Part shown: piece after piece, positions 14,863 to 15,102 of the stretch
How positions within the stretch are numbered: the first letter of the stretch is position 1
Layout: every line of letters begins with the position of its first letter
The notes under the pieces: model-generated
Told to the model about the DNA's origin: nothing
Seen by the model: only the letters and a program-made list of their open reading frames with translations
Databases searched by the model: none
Assembly (NCBI GenBank): GCA_045544735.1
Contig: JAZPZM010000032.1
Location: 1 to 15,102 of the forward strand
Source of the DNA: CAG-390 sp045544735
Lineage (GTDB): Bacteria; Bacillota; Clostridia; Oscillospirales; CAG-272
Length of the DNA: 15,102 nucleotides
Reading direction: 5' to 3'
Translations under genes and position numbers: made by a program

Positions 14863-14943
14863 ATTTCGTAATCGTAATCTTTCGGATTATGTAACTAAAG
14901 CACGCAATATTCTAAAATGGAGGGAGTAGAGATCGTTTAAAGT

Positions 14944-15102
14944 ATGACAACACTACAAATTAAGTTTAAAAACAACTACATACATCTCTCGGAGCTTTTT
15001 CTTGGTGTGTATTACTTGTGGTTTTTTCTTCCATTCATGAGAACCACTTATGGTGGAATATATAAATATTTTTTCTTTTTCTTTTTTTTGATAGGCATAT
15101 TT
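14944..15102 (+). CDS. Hydrophobic membrane protein, 5' end only (possible polymerase or flippase)
   Basis: The frame is open from ATG 14944 to the end of the window, giving 53 codons. The in-frame codon two before it is TAA, so this is the first possible ATG. The peptide has a short polar start (about 12 residues), a hydrophobic stretch at 17-31 (FLGVYYLWFFLPF region), a short charged loop (RTTYGGIYK) and a second stretch rich in Phe (from 42). This fits the start of a multi-span membrane protein. By position in the locus, a Wzy-type polymerase or another O-antigen membrane protein is likely, but the sequence shown cannot decide. The best ribosome-like site, GGAGGGA at 14919-14925, is 18 bases away, which is far. 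Confidence 0.6.
   Translation, partial: MTTLQIKFKNNYIHLSELFLGVYYLWFFLPFMRTTYGGIYKYFFFFFFLIGIF

Noticed and set aside
14917..14940. 7-codon open frame (MEGVEIV) overlapping the GGAGGGA site before the last gene
   Set aside because: It has no ribosome site of its own and is expected by chance at this length.

Overview
The window reads as chromosomal DNA of a Gram-positive anaerobe, most likely an uncultured gut Clostridia (Firmicutes). The evidence is the YwqC/D/E-type tyrosine kinase/phosphatase module, an LCP-family ligase, a surface protein with a PxTGD sortase-like tail, Gram-positive ribosome binding sites (GGAGG/AAGGAG) and an extended -10 sigma-A promoter. No phage, insertion sequence, tRNA, rRNA or CRISPR array was seen. 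All protein genes are on the + strand.

Region 1 (1-4028) is a tightly packed set of metabolic genes. It starts with the 3' part of ilvC (ketol-acid reductoisomerase) and a complete ilvD (dihydroxy-acid dehydratase), which are consecutive steps of valine/isoleucine synthesis. An AAA+ ATPase of the DUF815 type follows, with its start overlapping the ilvD stop, then a small MaoC-type hot-dog hydratase-like protein. A strong intrinsic terminator (4039-4077) closes the unit.

Region 2 (4078-4767) is about 690 bases with no convincing gene. It holds several inverted and direct repeats, a perfect operator-like dyad (4449-4466), and a very good promoter (TTGCAA, 17 bases, TATAAT, extended -10) about 100 bases before the next gene.

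Region 3 (4768-8739) is the control and attachment module of an exopolysaccharide/capsule locus. It has a Wzz/CpsC-type membrane adaptor, a CpsD-type BY-kinase with a tyrosine-rich tail, a CpsB-type PHP phosphatase, a secreted protein with a PxTGD-like anchor, and an LCP glycan transferase.

Region 4 (9096-11560), after a 356-base gap with a hairpin, is a sugar-making and initiation cassette: a DegT-family PLP aminotransferase, a short PglC-like phosphoglycosyl transferase and a PglD-like acetyltransferase. Together they suggest a diacetylbacillosamine-type first sugar loaded on undecaprenyl phosphate. The 4,6-dehydratase needed to make the precursor is not in the window.

Region 5 (11584-15102) is the variable glycan assembly part: a GT4 glycosyltransferase, a TupA-like ATP-grasp protein, a second GT4 glycosyltransferase, and the first 53 codons of a hydrophobic membrane protein that may be the polymerase or flippase. 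Parts of this region are visibly more AT-rich, which suggests exchangeable cassettes.

My reading is that a lipid-linked oligosaccharide is begun by the PglC/D-like proteins, extended and decorated by the GT4 and TupA-like proteins, polymerised under Wzz/kinase/phosphatase control, and attached to the wall by the LCP protein. No single gene here is clearly a new system. The best candidates for something undescribed are the structured noncoding region 4144-4352 and the anchored surface protein at 7047-7724.
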